Below are positions 7,496-13,723 of a DNA stretch of 13,723 nucleotides, one piece after another. The stretch covers positions 1-13,723 of the forward strand of contig JAMPGN010000106.1 in NCBI GenBank assembly GCA_023663915.1, given 5' to 3'. Within the stretch, counting starts at the first letter, position 1. The number at the start of each line of letters is the position of its first letter. Position numbers and translations under genes: made by a program. The notes below the pieces were generated by a model. It was not told the origin of the DNA, did not search any database, and was given only the letters and a program-made list of their open reading frames with translations. This stretch comes from Eubacterium sp. (GTDB lineage Bacteria; Bacillota_A; Clostridia; Lachnospirales; Lachnospiraceae).

Positions 7496-9694
7496 ATGAA
7501 CACATTGATTTATTTCATTATATTTCTTCCGATGATAGCAGCAATCGTTGGATACATCATAGGCAGATATCGGAAGGATGTCCGCAATTATTTTGCGGAT
7601 ATCATAACAGGTGTTACATTTGTGCTTACCCTATATCTTTTTATACAGACATTGACACAGGACATTTCCGGAATCCTCGTGGAAATACCTTATGTCTGCG
7701 GCATGGGATTACATTTTACTCTGGATGGATTTCGTGCTGTGTATGGTATGATCGCCGCGTTTATGTGGTTCATGAGCACTCTTTTTACCAAAGAATATCT
7801 GGTACATTACCGCAACCGCAATCGGTATTATCTGTTCCTTCTGCTGACTTTAGGCGCAACGGAGGGTGTATTTTACTCCGCCGATTTCTATACCACTTTC
7901 ATCTTCTTTGAGATCATGTCCTTCACTTCCTACATGTGGGTGGCGCATGACGAGCGGAAAGAATCTCTGCGCGCGGCTGCAACTTATCTTGCCGTAGCGG
8001 TGATCGGTGGGCTGGTCATGCTGATGGGAATTTTCCTGCTCTATGACGTGACGGGCACACTCTTTTATGAGGATCTTATAAATGCATATTCCGTCTACGG
8101 GCTGCTCAGCTCCCAGAGTACAAGCAGTATGCAGATCTGGATCGCAGGTCTGTGTATGCTGTTCGGGTTTGGTGCAAAAGCAGGTGCCTCCCCGTTGCAC
8201 ATCTGGCTTCCGAAAGCGCATCCGGTCGCCCCCGCTCCGGCATCCGCGCTGTTGTCTGGTATCCTGACCAAAGCGGGGATGTACGGCATTTTGATTTTGA
8301 CCGCATATATTTTCCTAGGCAACGCCGCATGGGGCACTCTCATTCTCAGCCTTGGCGTATGCACGATGGTGATTGGTGCAGTGCTGGCTCTGTTCTCCAT
8401 CGATTTAAAAAGAACCCTCGCCTGCTCGTCCGTCTCGCAGATTGGCTTCATCCTCGTGGGTGTCGGCATGTCTGGACTACTCGGTGAAGAAAACCTACTC
8501 GCCGTGCGCGGCAGTATGCTCCATATGGTCAACCACTCTCTCATCAAGCTGGCTCTTTTCATGGCGGCGGGCGTGGTGTTCATGAATGTACACAAACTGG
8601 ATTTGAATGATATCCGCGGTTTCGGACGCAAGAAACCGCTACTCAACTATATCTTCCTGATGGGCGCGCTCGGCATCGGCGGCATACCGCTCTGGAACGG
8701 ATACATTAGCAAAACTTTAATTCACGAAAGCATTGTGGAATACATCGAACTTGTCCGAGCAGGTCAGGTTTACCATCTATTCGGCGTGGGAATGCTGCGC
8801 GGGATAGAATGGGCGTTTCTCATCAGCGGCGGATTGACGGTCGCTTATATGACGAAACTGTATGTCGCGCTTTTTCTTGAAAAAAATACAGACGCATCGG
8901 TCCAGGATAAATTTGATGCCTTGAAGGGAAAGTATATGAATAAAGCAAGCGCTTTTGCCCTTACTGTGAGTGCAACGCTGCTGCCAATTATGGGATTCTT
9001 CCCTCATATCGTGATGGATAGACTTGCCGATATGGGACAGGGATTTATGCAGGTATCCGCGACTAAAACCGGAGAAGCAGTTGCCTATTTCTCCTTAACG
9101 AATTTGAAAGGCGCCGCAATTTCTATTGTGATCGGTATTGCAATTTACGGCGTGGTTGTGCGCTTGTGGATGATGCGTCCCGTTAAAAACGCTCCGGAGG
9201 GCAGTCATGACGTTCATACCGCTTCCGTAGCCGGTTCCGCAGTTTTCATCGTCCGTCGCAGGAAAGAGTATGTAAACCGTTGGAATCAATATCTGGATCT
9301 GGAGAATCTTGTCTACCGCCCTATTTTGCTCAAGATCCTGCCGTTCCTGTTCGGCGTGCTCTGCCGTGTGCTGGATAGCTTTGTGGACACTGTCGTTGTC
9401 CTTCTTCGGAAGACTTTATATAAAGACAGCAAACTTCCTCATGAACTTCCCGAAGGAACTCCGCTTACGCACATGTTTGCCTGCGTTGCAGGATTTTTCC
9501 AGCGGATTGGTAATAAGACACTGCATAGAAAACATCCTGTTTCAACGGACTACGATCACAGCTTTGCAATGATTTACGAGGAGTGGGCGGAAAACCGCAC
9601 AATGATCATGCGAAGTATGTCCTTTGGATTATTATTGTTCTGTGTGGGGCTGCTTACCATGATCGGGTATCTGTTTATTATGGATATTTTTTAA
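7496..9694 (+). CDS. Proton-translocating antiporter subunit 4 (NuoL/MrpA-N-like, 732 aa, long C-terminal extension)
   Basis: This is the largest subunit, 732 residues. Residues 1 to about 460 form the antiporter core with Glu139 (FFEIMSFTSYMW), Lys228 and His235 (GAKAGASPLHIWLPKAHP), Lys259 (LTKAGMYGI), His343/His347 and Lys406 (GYISKTLIH). About 270 further residues hold hydrophobic helices near 485-505, 538-560, 608-636 and 705-730, separated by charged segments. NuoL also has an extra C-terminal part, the lateral helix plus an anchor, so a brace-like role is possible but unproven. It lacks the DUF4040 and MbhE domains of true MrpA. The ATG at 7496 is 13 nt after AAAAGGAG, a long spacing; the frame has a TAG at 7490, so no longer ATG-start version exists. 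It ends the operon. Confidence 0.9.
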   Translation: MNTLIYFIIFLPMIAAIVGYIIGRYRKDVRNYFADIITGVTFVLTLYLFIQTLTQDISGILVEIPYVCGMGLHFTLDGFRAVYGMIAAFMWFMSTLFTKEYLVHYRNRNRYYLFLLLTLGATEGVFYSADFYTTFIFFEIMSFTSYMWVAHDERKESLRAAATYLAVAVIGGLVMLMGIFLLYDVTGTLFYEDLINAYSVYGLLSSQSTSSMQIWIAGLCMLFGFGAKAGASPLHIWLPKAHPVAPAPASALLSGILTKAGMYGILILTAYIFLGNAAWGTLILSLGVCTMVIGAVLALFSIDLKRTLACSSVSQIGFILVGVGMSGLLGEENLLAVRGSMLHMVNHSLIKLALFMAAGVVFMNVHKLDLNDIRGFGRKKPLLNYIFLMGALGIGGIPLWNGYISKTLIHESIVEYIELVRAGQVYHLFGVGMLRGIEWAFLISGGLTVAYMTKLYVALFLEKNTDASVQDKFDALKGKYMNKASAFALTVSATLLPIMGFFPHIVMDRLADMGQGFMQVSATKTGEAVAYFSLTNLKGAAISIVIGIAIYGVVVRLWMMRPVKNAPEGSHDVHTASVAGSAVFIVRRRKEYVNRWNQYLDLENLVYRPILLKILPFLFGVLCRVLDSFVDTVVVLLRKTLYKDSKLPHELPEGTPLTHMFACVAGFFQRIGNKTLHRKHPVSTDYDHSFAMIYEEWAENRTMIMRSMSFGLLLFCVGLLTMIGYLFIMDIF

Positions 9695-9722
9695 GGAGCT
9701 GAAAAGTCCGATATTCCTTCAC

Positions 9723-11129
9723 TTACGCAACCGTATCCTTATCCGGTGTATGCCGCCCAGCTACAGACACAGGATGATCCAATATGCGGTTTAACCGGGC
9801 AAAAAGTGTAGTCCCCGTCACGAAAGCCGCCAGAATATCGCTCACTGGCTCCGCCACAAATACGCCGAATACCTGGTTTGTAAAAAAATGAGGTAAGATA
9901 AAAATCAGCGGGATCAAAAGAACCAGTTTCCGCAGACACGCCATCAGCAGGCTGATCTTTGCCTGCCCTAATGCCATAAAAGTCTGCTGACAGGAAATCT
10001 GCACGCCCGTCGAAAAAATACCTGCCATGTAAATCCGCATTGCCCAGACTGTATAATCCACCAGGGTAACATCACTACTGAAAATATTCGCAAACACCCT
10101 CGGCGCAGCCAGCAACAGAAGCCACATCACTGTCGCATATCCTGTACACGCCGCAAACTGGCAGAAAAAAGCCTGTTTGACCCTCTTTTTCTTTTCAGCG
10201 CCAAAATTATAACTCATAACGGGTTGCCCGCCTTGACAGATTCCCTGTAAAGGAAGCAGCACAAGCTGGCTGCAGGAAGAAATAATTGTCATGGCCCCCA
10301 CAGCTACATCGCCGCCATAGCGGGATAAACTGCTGTTAAAACTGATATTCAGTATGCTTTCCGTACTCAGCATTACAAAGGAGGATACTCCCAGCGCAAG
10401 GCATGGTAAAATCACGCCTGGGACAATCTTCATATCGGATAATGTCAGTTTCAACAATGTCCGGGGACCTCTAAGGAAACGAAGCACCCATACTGCGCTG
10501 ACCGCCTGGCTCGCTACCGTGGCAACAGCCGCTCCCTGCACGCCCATGCCAAATCCAAATATCAAAATCGGATCAAGAATAATATTACATACCGCACCCA
10601 CTACCGTGGTGATCATGCTGAACTTGGCAAATCCCTGTGTAGTAATAAAAGGATTCATCCCCATGACGATCATCACGAAAACTGTTCCCAGAATATAAAT
10701 ACGCGCGTAGGATAAGGCATACGGCAGCGTTACCTCACTGGCTCCAAAAAGCCGTAATAACTGGGGCGCAAACAGGTAAAACAAAATCGTCAGCAAAGCA
10801 GCAAAAAGCATCAGCACGGAAAAACAGTTGCCTAAAATTTTCTGTGCACCCTCCTGATCCTTTTTCCCCATGGCAATCGCCGCTCTGGGTGCACCGCCGG
10901 AACCAGCCAGCATCGCAAATGCATTTATCATCATTAAAATTGGCAGAAACAATCCCACCCCGGTAAGCGCGGATGCCCCCGCATCCGGGATATGCCCTAT
11001 GTAAATCCGGTCTACAATATTGTATAGCATATTGATAAGCTGCGCGACCACCGCCGGAATCGCCAGTCCCAGCATCAATTTCGGAATACTTCCACTTCCC
11101 ATATCCCTTACATTATTTTTCTCTGACAT
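9723..11129 (-). CDS. MATE family efflux transporter
   Basis: This is a 468-residue membrane protein, the usual length of MATE (multi-antimicrobial extrusion) exporters, with about 12 helices in two related halves. The N-terminal half shows LGLAIPAVVAQLINMLYNIVD (20-40) followed by RIYIGHI and the loop GSGGAPRAAIAMGKKD (76-91), typical of the MepA/DinF-like bacterial branch. Such proteins expel drugs or other organic cations across the cytoplasmic membrane in exchange for Na+ or H+. Na+ coupling would draw on the gradient that the neighbouring antiporter complex affects, but this link is inference. AGGAGAT lies 7 nt upstream of the ATG. It converges on the antiporter operon with 28 bp between the stops. 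A deletion relic of this gene lies at 13059-13137. Confidence 0.93.
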   Translation of the reverse strand: MSEKNNVRDMGSGSIPKLMLGLAIPAVVAQLINMLYNIVDRIYIGHIPDAGASALTGVGLFLPILMMINAFAMLAGSGGAPRAAIAMGKKDQEGAQKILGNCFSVLMLFAALLTILFYLFAPQLLRLFGASEVTLPYALSYARIYILGTVFVMIVMGMNPFITTQGFAKFSMITTVVGAVCNIILDPILIFGFGMGVQGAAVATVASQAVSAVWVLRFLRGPRTLLKLTLSDMKIVPGVILPCLALGVSSFVMLSTESILNISFNSSLSRYGGDVAVGAMTIISSCSQLVLLPLQGICQGGQPVMSYNFGAEKKKRVKQAFFCQFAACTGYATVMWLLLLAAPRVFANIFSSDVTLVDYTVWAMRIYMAGIFSTGVQISCQQTFMALGQAKISLLMACLRKLVLLIPLIFILPHFFTNQVFGVFVAEPVSDILAAFVTGTTLFARLNRILDHPVSVAGRHTPDKDTVA

Positions 11130-11206
11130 GTCAAATCTCCTATATTAAGAATATATAAATATTTTTATCCGAATTTTCAAGCTATTCCATTTTTTAATAT
11201 ATTTTC

Positions 11207-11235
11207 AATATACTCCTTTTTGATACAACCGTCAA
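11207..11235 (-). promoter_or_regulatory. Promoter of the MATE gene
   Basis: Read on the minus strand, a TTGACG -35 box (11235-11230) and a TATATT -10 box (11212-11207) are 17 bp apart. They precede the MATE start by about 78 bp. The -10 box is one arm of a short inverted repeat, TATATT-TTC-AATATA (11198-11212 on the plus strand), which could be an operator or simply AT-rich sequence. Confidence 0.65.
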
Positions 11236-11331
11236 TTAACAGATGCCCTGATTACAGGTTAAACTTAGTTGGATTTCAAGTGCATTTGTGTTAAAATAAA
11301 GTCGTTGAAAAAATACTATAATTTCCTGCAC

Positions 11332-11360
11332 TTGGTTTTGTGCACAGATTGTGTTATATT
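11332..11360 (+). promoter_or_regulatory. Probable promoter of the Uma2 gene
   Basis: A TTGGTT -35 box (11332-11337) and a TATATT -10 box (11355-11360) are 17 bp apart, about 68 bp before the Uma2 start. The -35 box lies between the arms of a short inverted repeat, TGCAC (11327-11331) and GTGCA (11340-11344). Another TATAAT-like box lies at 11317-11322 but lacks a good partner. The rest of 11130-11427 holds no gene that I can support. Confidence 0.5.
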
Positions 11361-11427
11361 GAGCATAAAAAAGAGGTCTGCTTTTGTAAACGCATACAAT
11401 AACCTAACCATGAAAGGAAGTGTTACC

Positions 11428-11994
11428 ATGGCATCAGCATTAGCCCAGAATAAAATTTATACCATCGATGATATCTACTGCTTACCAGAGGGCTGCAGAG
11501 CGGAATTGATCGATGGACAGATCTACTATATGGCACCTCCAAACCGCAGACACCAGACAATCGCCCGAGAGCTTTTTTCTTCCATAAATTCTTACATTAA
11601 GTCAAAAGGCGATTCCTGCGAATCCTTTTTCGCGCCTTTTGCTGTATTTTTAAATGGGGATAGCAAAAACTATGTTGAGCCAGACATCAGCGTGGTATGC
11701 GATTCTGACAAACTCACCGACAAGGGCTGCTCCGGAGCCCCAGACTGGGTAATTGAAATCGTTTCATCGGGCAGCAGACGGATGGATTATTTCACGAAGC
11801 TATTCAAATACCGTACTGCAGGGGTTCGTGAATATTGGATTGTTGACCCAGAAAAAAACCGAATCCTTGTTTATGACTTTGCATCCGAAAACACCGGCGA
11901 TTATACTTTTTTCGATTCTGTAAAGGTTGGCATCTATGACGATCTATACATCAACTTTTCAGATATTGCCAAATTACTAGATATTGGTAAATGA
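11428..11994 (+). CDS. Uma2 family protein (PD-(D/E)XK nuclease fold)
   Basis: This is a 188-residue protein of normal Uma2 (DUF820) length. The family motifs appear in order: RAELIDGQIYYMAPP (24-38), FFAPFAVFLN (67-76), EPDISVVCD (84-92), PDWVIEIVS (105-113), the Lys-containing FTKLFKYRTAGVREYWIVDP (122-141) and the closing strand ILVYDF. Asp86, Glu110 and a Lys in 124-127 are the likely PD-(D/E)XK catalytic set. The biological role of Uma2 proteins is poorly known; many occur in multiple copies and some are linked to mobile DNA. The ATG at 11428 is preferred, with AAGGAAG 7 nt upstream. An ATG at 11410 is also in frame. A decayed partial copy lies at 12462-12575. Confidence 0.9.
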   Translation: MASALAQNKIYTIDDIYCLPEGCRAELIDGQIYYMAPPNRRHQTIARELFSSINSYIKSKGDSCESFFAPFAVFLNGDSKNYVEPDISVVCDSDKLTDKGCSGAPDWVIEIVSSGSRRMDYFTKLFKYRTAGVREYWIVDPEKNRILVYDFASENTGDYTFFDSVKVGIYDDLYINFSDIAKLLDIGK

Positions 11995-12051
11995 TAGATC
12001 ATTGTTCGACTTATTGATATATAATAAGGGAACCTGCGTGAGGTGACTGAA

Positions 12052-12456
12052 ATGTATCAGCATATTGTACAGTATTATGAAACAGACAAAATGGGAATTA
12101 CGCATCACTCAAATTATATCCGCTGGATGGAAGAAGCAAGGATTGATTTCCTGTCACAAATCGGCTGGAGTTATGCAAAACTGGAAGAAGAAGGTATTAT
12201 TTCCCCGGTGGTTGCCGTTGAATGCAGATATATGAAAACGACAACTTTTTCGGATACAGTCAGTATCGAAGTTATGGTCAAAGAGTTTAAGGGCGTGAAA
12301 TTAAAATTGAAGTATATTATGAAAAACAGCAAAGGGGATACCGTATGTGAAGCCTGCTCAGAGCATTGTTTTCTAAATGAACAGGGGCTTCCCATACGGC
12401 TGGATAAGGAATATCCGCTCTTCTATCATGCGCTTATCGAATGCTGTTCCTGCTGA
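12052..12456 (+). CDS. Acyl-CoA thioesterase, YbgC/FadM hotdog family
   Basis: This is a 134-residue single-domain hotdog-fold protein. The active-site signature YYETDKMGITHHSNYIRWME (8-27) contains the catalytic Asp12 followed by the conserved Gly, Asn21-Tyr22 and the Trp/Glu of the main helix. The family hydrolyses acyl-CoA thioesters in the cytoplasm; the true substrate cannot be told from sequence. I favour the ATG at 12052 because GAGGTG (12040-12045) lies 6 nt before it; a GTG at 12043 is in frame and possible. A TATAAT sequence at 12020-12025 may be its -10 box, without a clear -35. The last residues (LIECCSC) are unusual, and a fragment of a Uma2 gene begins 6 bp after the stop, so the C-terminus may have been altered by a rearrangement. 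Confidence 0.9.
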   Translation: MYQHIVQYYETDKMGITHHSNYIRWMEEARIDFLSQIGWSYAKLEEEGIISPVVAVECRYMKTTTFSDTVSIEVMVKEFKGVKLKLKYIMKNSKGDTVCEACSEHCFLNEQGLPIRLDKEYPLFYHALIECCSC

Positions 12457-12461
12457 TACAA

Positions 12462-12575
12462 AAGTCAAAAGGCGGTTTCTGCGAATCCTTGTTTGCTCCC
12501 TTTGCCGTATTTCTAAATCGGGATAACAGAAACTATGTTACAGATGCTTCAAGACATCTGCCATGGCATTTCATT
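12462..12575 (+). pseudogene. Fragment of a Uma2-family gene
   Basis: Bases 12462-12539 align without gaps to 11599-11676 in the intact Uma2 gene, with 67 of 78 bases identical by eye. The shared frame still reads CESLFAPFAVFLNRDNRNYV, matching CESFFAPFAVFLNGDSKNYV. From about 12550 a weaker match to the PDISVVCD region continues with small insertions that break the frame. The catalytic motifs and both ends of the gene are missing. It has no start or binding site of its own and is decayed coding sequence. Confidence 0.85.
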
Positions 12576-12607
12576 TTGTATGAGCATAAAATACCTTGCC
12601 AGCTGAA

Positions 12608-12636
12608 TAGACTTTGTACTTTGGTTATGATATACT
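12608..12636 (+). promoter_or_regulatory. Promoter of the coiled-coil protein gene
   Basis: A TATACT -10 box (12631-12636) with an extended TGA just before it is 17 bp downstream of a weak -35 box TAGACT (12608-12613). It precedes the next start by about 42 bp. Confidence 0.55.
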
Positions 12637-12678
12637 TTAGATAATTAATCAGCAACTACTGAAAAGGAGTATGGTAAT

Positions 12679-12939
12679 ATGGCATTATCTAAGGAAGATT
12701 TAAAAGCGATCGAATCAATGCTGGAACCGATCAAGAGAGATATAAGAAGCATTCAGTTGACGCTTGAAAATGAAACAAACCGTAATATTAAAATTATTGC
12801 CGAAGGTCATCTTGATTTAAGCCGCAAGCTTGATGATGCCCTAAAGGTAGAAAATGAAAAAGAAATGCTTTTAATCCGTGTCAATACTCTTGAAAATGAA
12901 TTAAGAAGGATAAAAGAGCGTATTGAAAATATAGCATAA
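12679..12939 (+). CDS. Small coiled-coil hypothetical protein (86 aa)
   Basis: This is an 86-residue, highly charged protein with no membrane segment or signal peptide. Hydrophobic residues at heptad spacing suggest helix and coiled coil along most of its length, especially about 14-36 (MLEPIKRDIRSIQLTLENE) and 58-84 (NEKEMLLIRVNTLENELRR). It resembles short conserved hypothetical proteins seen in Clostridia genomes, recalled without a named function. The AAAGGAG site lies 9 nt before the ATG and a promoter is visible upstream. It stands alone between two gene relics, which suggests an accessory gene. It may form homodimers or bind a partner; I cannot assign a function. Confidence 0.75.
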   Translation: MALSKEDLKAIESMLEPIKRDIRSIQLTLENETNRNIKIIAEGHLDLSRKLDDALKVENEKEMLLIRVNTLENELRRIKERIENIA

Positions 12940-12960
12940 CCTCCGTTCATGAGAAAATAA

Positions 12961-12978
12961 TGTAAAACTTATTTTACA
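12961..12978. repeat. AT-rich perfect inverted repeat
   Basis: TGTAAAA and TTTTACA form perfect 7-bp arms around a 4-nt loop (CTTA), 21 bp after the coiled-coil gene. No T-run follows on the plus strand, so it is a weak terminator candidate at best. It might also be an operator for something downstream. Confidence 0.45.
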
Positions 12979-13038
12979 AAAGGATGATTTTAAAATGGCA
13001 ATTAGGATTTGATTTTCTGTATCCGGGGCAGGTCTTCC

Positions 13039-13137
13039 AACTTCCAGAAGGAACTCCTCTTACGCAACAGTATCCTTATCCGATGTATGCCGCCCTGGGT
13101 GCGCCGCCGGAACCAGCCAGCATCAATTTAGGAATAC
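13039..13137 (-). pseudogene. 99-bp deletion relic of the antiporter-subunit-4/MATE block
   Basis: Four pieces match, in order and orientation, to the region 9444-11089. Bases 13039-13066 match 9444-9471 (26/28); 13059-13095 match 9722-9758 (35/37, the 3' end of the MATE gene); 13089-13124 match 10879-10914 (34/36, MATE residues around GSGGAPRAA); 13117-13137 match 11069-11089 (20/21, MATE residues around SIPKLM). Successive pieces share CTTACGCA, GCCGC and CCAGCATC at the joins. Removing 258, 1127 and 162 bp from the 1,646-bp original gives exactly 99 bp. The strand given is that of the MATE portion. The plus strand stays open through it but has no credible gene start, so I treat it as non-coding debris. 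Confidence 0.85.
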
Positions 13138-13150
13138 AGGCAAATACGTA

Positions 13151-13179
13151 TAGAAAACACAATACACTTATGTTACAAT
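13151..13179 (+). promoter_or_regulatory. Possible promoter of the 58-residue ORF
   Basis: A TACAAT -10 box (13174-13179) preceded by TGT gives an extended -10 form. A weak -35 box TAGAAA (13151-13156) is 17 bp upstream. It lies directly after the deletion relic and about 50 bp before the small gene. Confidence 0.45.
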
Positions 13180-13228
13180 AAGCATAACACAAAACACTTT
13201 TTCTTTTCAATGAGGAGGTGAATATGAC

Positions 13229-13405
13229 ATGCCAACAAACGAAAAAGAATACAATGGTAATCTTTTTGACCAGCTTTCCATCTTGGAGCGAATCGAGAGA
13301 GAGGCAAAAAGAGGCGGTCTCGAAGCAGTGACTGAGCAAATAGAAATTGAGCGATCTGCAATCAATCGCAAACTTTATCAAAAACCGCCGCTTGTAAGTG
13401 AATAA
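13229..13405 (+). CDS. Small hypothetical protein (58 aa)
   Basis: This short open frame encodes 58 residues, beginning MPTNEKEYNG and ending KPPLVSE, with no membrane segment. The middle part (14-50) is charged and probably helical, with LSILERIEREAKRGG followed by a second helix. Evidence that it is real: a strong GAGGAGGTG site (13212-13220) lies 8 nt before the ATG, a promoter-like sequence lies upstream, and a clear terminator begins 20 bp after the stop. An overlapping ATG at 13224 in another frame gives a shorter, poorer protein and sits too close to the binding site. I do not recognise a family. The length and charge would fit a small regulator or antitoxin-like protein, but nothing shows that. 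Confidence 0.6.
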   Translation: MPTNEKEYNGNLFDQLSILERIEREAKRGGLEAVTEQIEIERSAINRKLYQKPPLVSE

Positions 13406-13424
13406 GCAATAAAAAGCATTTCGG

Positions 13425-13455
13425 GAGTGTCAAGAAATTTCTGGCACTCTTTTTT
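13425..13455 (+). terminator. Rho-independent terminator
   Basis: GAGTGTCA (13425-13432) pairs with TGGCACTC (13442-13449), with one G-T wobble in RNA, and the stem continues inward through GAAA/TTTC. A run of T residues (13450-13455) follows directly. It ends transcription of the 58-residue ORF on the plus strand; its T-run touches the end of the convergent gene. Confidence 0.85.
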
Positions 13456-13723
13456 ACTGCAGCAGCCAGTCAATCAAATATAATGATTTAATTCCTTCGT
13501 AGGATTTCATATAATTTCTATCCATTGATAAAATTATTTTTTCATAATTATCCGGTATCCTTTTAAGCGGGCGAAGTTCTCTCTCTCTTGTTTCTTCTGA
13601 CTGCATGCTTTCCGTTACCTGTATATATAATTTATCGTCCGGTTTCTCAGCCACAAAGTCAACTTCCGTATCTCCCACTTTGCCTATATACACATGATAA
13701 TCCCTTCTAAGCAATTCCAAAAA
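13454..13723 (-). CDS. DUF4143 domain-containing ATP-binding protein, C-terminal end (partial)
   Basis: The gene runs off the end of the window; only the last 89 residues are visible, starting at FLELLRRDYHVYIGKVGDTE. The pattern G-K-x-G-x-x-E-V-D-F-V followed by YIQVTESM and the ending ILSMD...LIDWLL is the C-terminal part of DUF4143, found in large AAA-type ATPases of about 400 residues common in gut Clostridia and archaea. The EVDFVA and YIQV strands resemble a PD-(D/E)XK nuclease core (Glu/Asp then Gln). Its N-terminal P-loop ATPase domain would be beyond 13723. The TTG codon at 13720 could be mistaken for a start but is internal to this motif. It converges on the 58-residue ORF across the terminator. 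Confidence 0.85.
   Translation of the reverse strand, partial: FLELLRRDYHVYIGKVGDTEVDFVAEKPDDKLYIQVTESMQSEETRERELRPLKRIPDNYEKIILSMDRNYMKSYEGIKSLYLIDWLLQ

Noticed and set aside
7486..7911. Plus-strand 141-codon frame overlapping the start of antiporter subunit 4
   Set aside because: It is out of frame with a clear family member, its protein is Cys/His/Arg-rich without a recognisable domain, and the binding site is too close to its ATG.
8095..8646. Long minus-strand frame (183 codons) inside antiporter subunit 4
   Set aside because: It is antisense to the most conserved part of the subunit, with no promoter or binding site and a composition expected of a shadow frame.
11236..11262. Nested inverted repeat TTAAC...CCTG-ATTA-CAGG...GTTAA
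   Set aside because: The arms are only 4-5 bp and lie between two promoters; this is too short to support an operator call.
12020..12025. TATAAT as a full promoter for the thioesterase
   Set aside because: No acceptable -35 box lies 16-18 bp upstream, so it is only mentioned as a possible -10 box in the gene entry.
12984..13181. Plus-strand 65-codon frame reading LPEGTPLTQQYPYPMYAA
   Set aside because: It looked like a proline-rich peptide, but its sequence is made of the deletion relic of the antiporter/MATE block, and no ribosome binding site fits the ATG.
13076..13381. Minus-strand 101-codon frame ending in MATE-like residues PKLMLAGSGGAPRAA
   Set aside because: Only the last part is MATE-derived and it is a fused fragment; the rest is antisense to the small 58-residue gene and upstream AT-rich DNA.

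Overview
The window looks like chromosomal DNA from a Gram-positive anaerobe of the class Clostridia, probably Lachnospiraceae. This rests on the Mrp/Mbh-type membrane proteins, the dense Shine-Dalgarno sites (AGGAGG-like), and the accessory set of a MATE exporter, a Uma2 nuclease and a DUF4143 ATPase. The placement is inference; there is no rRNA or other marker gene.

Region 1 (about 69-9694, + strand) is one tightly packed ten-gene operon behind a near-perfect housekeeping promoter. It encodes the membrane arm of an Mrp/Mbh-type cation/proton antiporter complex. The order is MrpE, MrpF, MrpG, a DUF4040 (MbhD-like) protein, an MbhE-MrpB fusion, MrpC, and then four different large NuoL/NuoM/NuoN-like antiporter subunits (497, 489, 487 and 732 residues). 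The first seven genes follow the order of the archaeal Mbh membrane module. A normal full-length MrpA is absent, its C-terminal parts being separate genes or fused to MrpB. No hydrogenase, flavin, iron-sulfur or quinone module is present in the window. The likely role is Na+(or K+)/H+ exchange across the cytoplasmic membrane, possibly coupled to a redox partner encoded elsewhere. A pair of strong hairpins sits in the only sizeable gap (5931-6012).

Region 2 (9723-11129, - strand) is a MATE-family multidrug/Na+ exporter convergent with the operon. Its promoter lies in a divergent intergenic region (11130-11427) shared with the next gene.

Region 3 (11428-13723) is an accessory stretch. It has an intact Uma2-family PD-(D/E)XK nuclease-like gene, a YbgC/FadM-type hotdog thioesterase, a small coiled-coil protein, an unrecognised 58-residue protein followed by a clear terminator, and the C-terminal end of a DUF4143 ATPase cut by the window edge. 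Between these genes lie two decayed copies of neighbouring sequence. One is a fragment of the Uma2 gene (12462 onward). The other is a 99-bp relic (13039-13137) that aligns colinearly to the 1,646-bp block 9444-11089 after three internal deletions, each at a 5-8 bp microhomology. This relic and the four-antiporter operon are the two most noteworthy observations.
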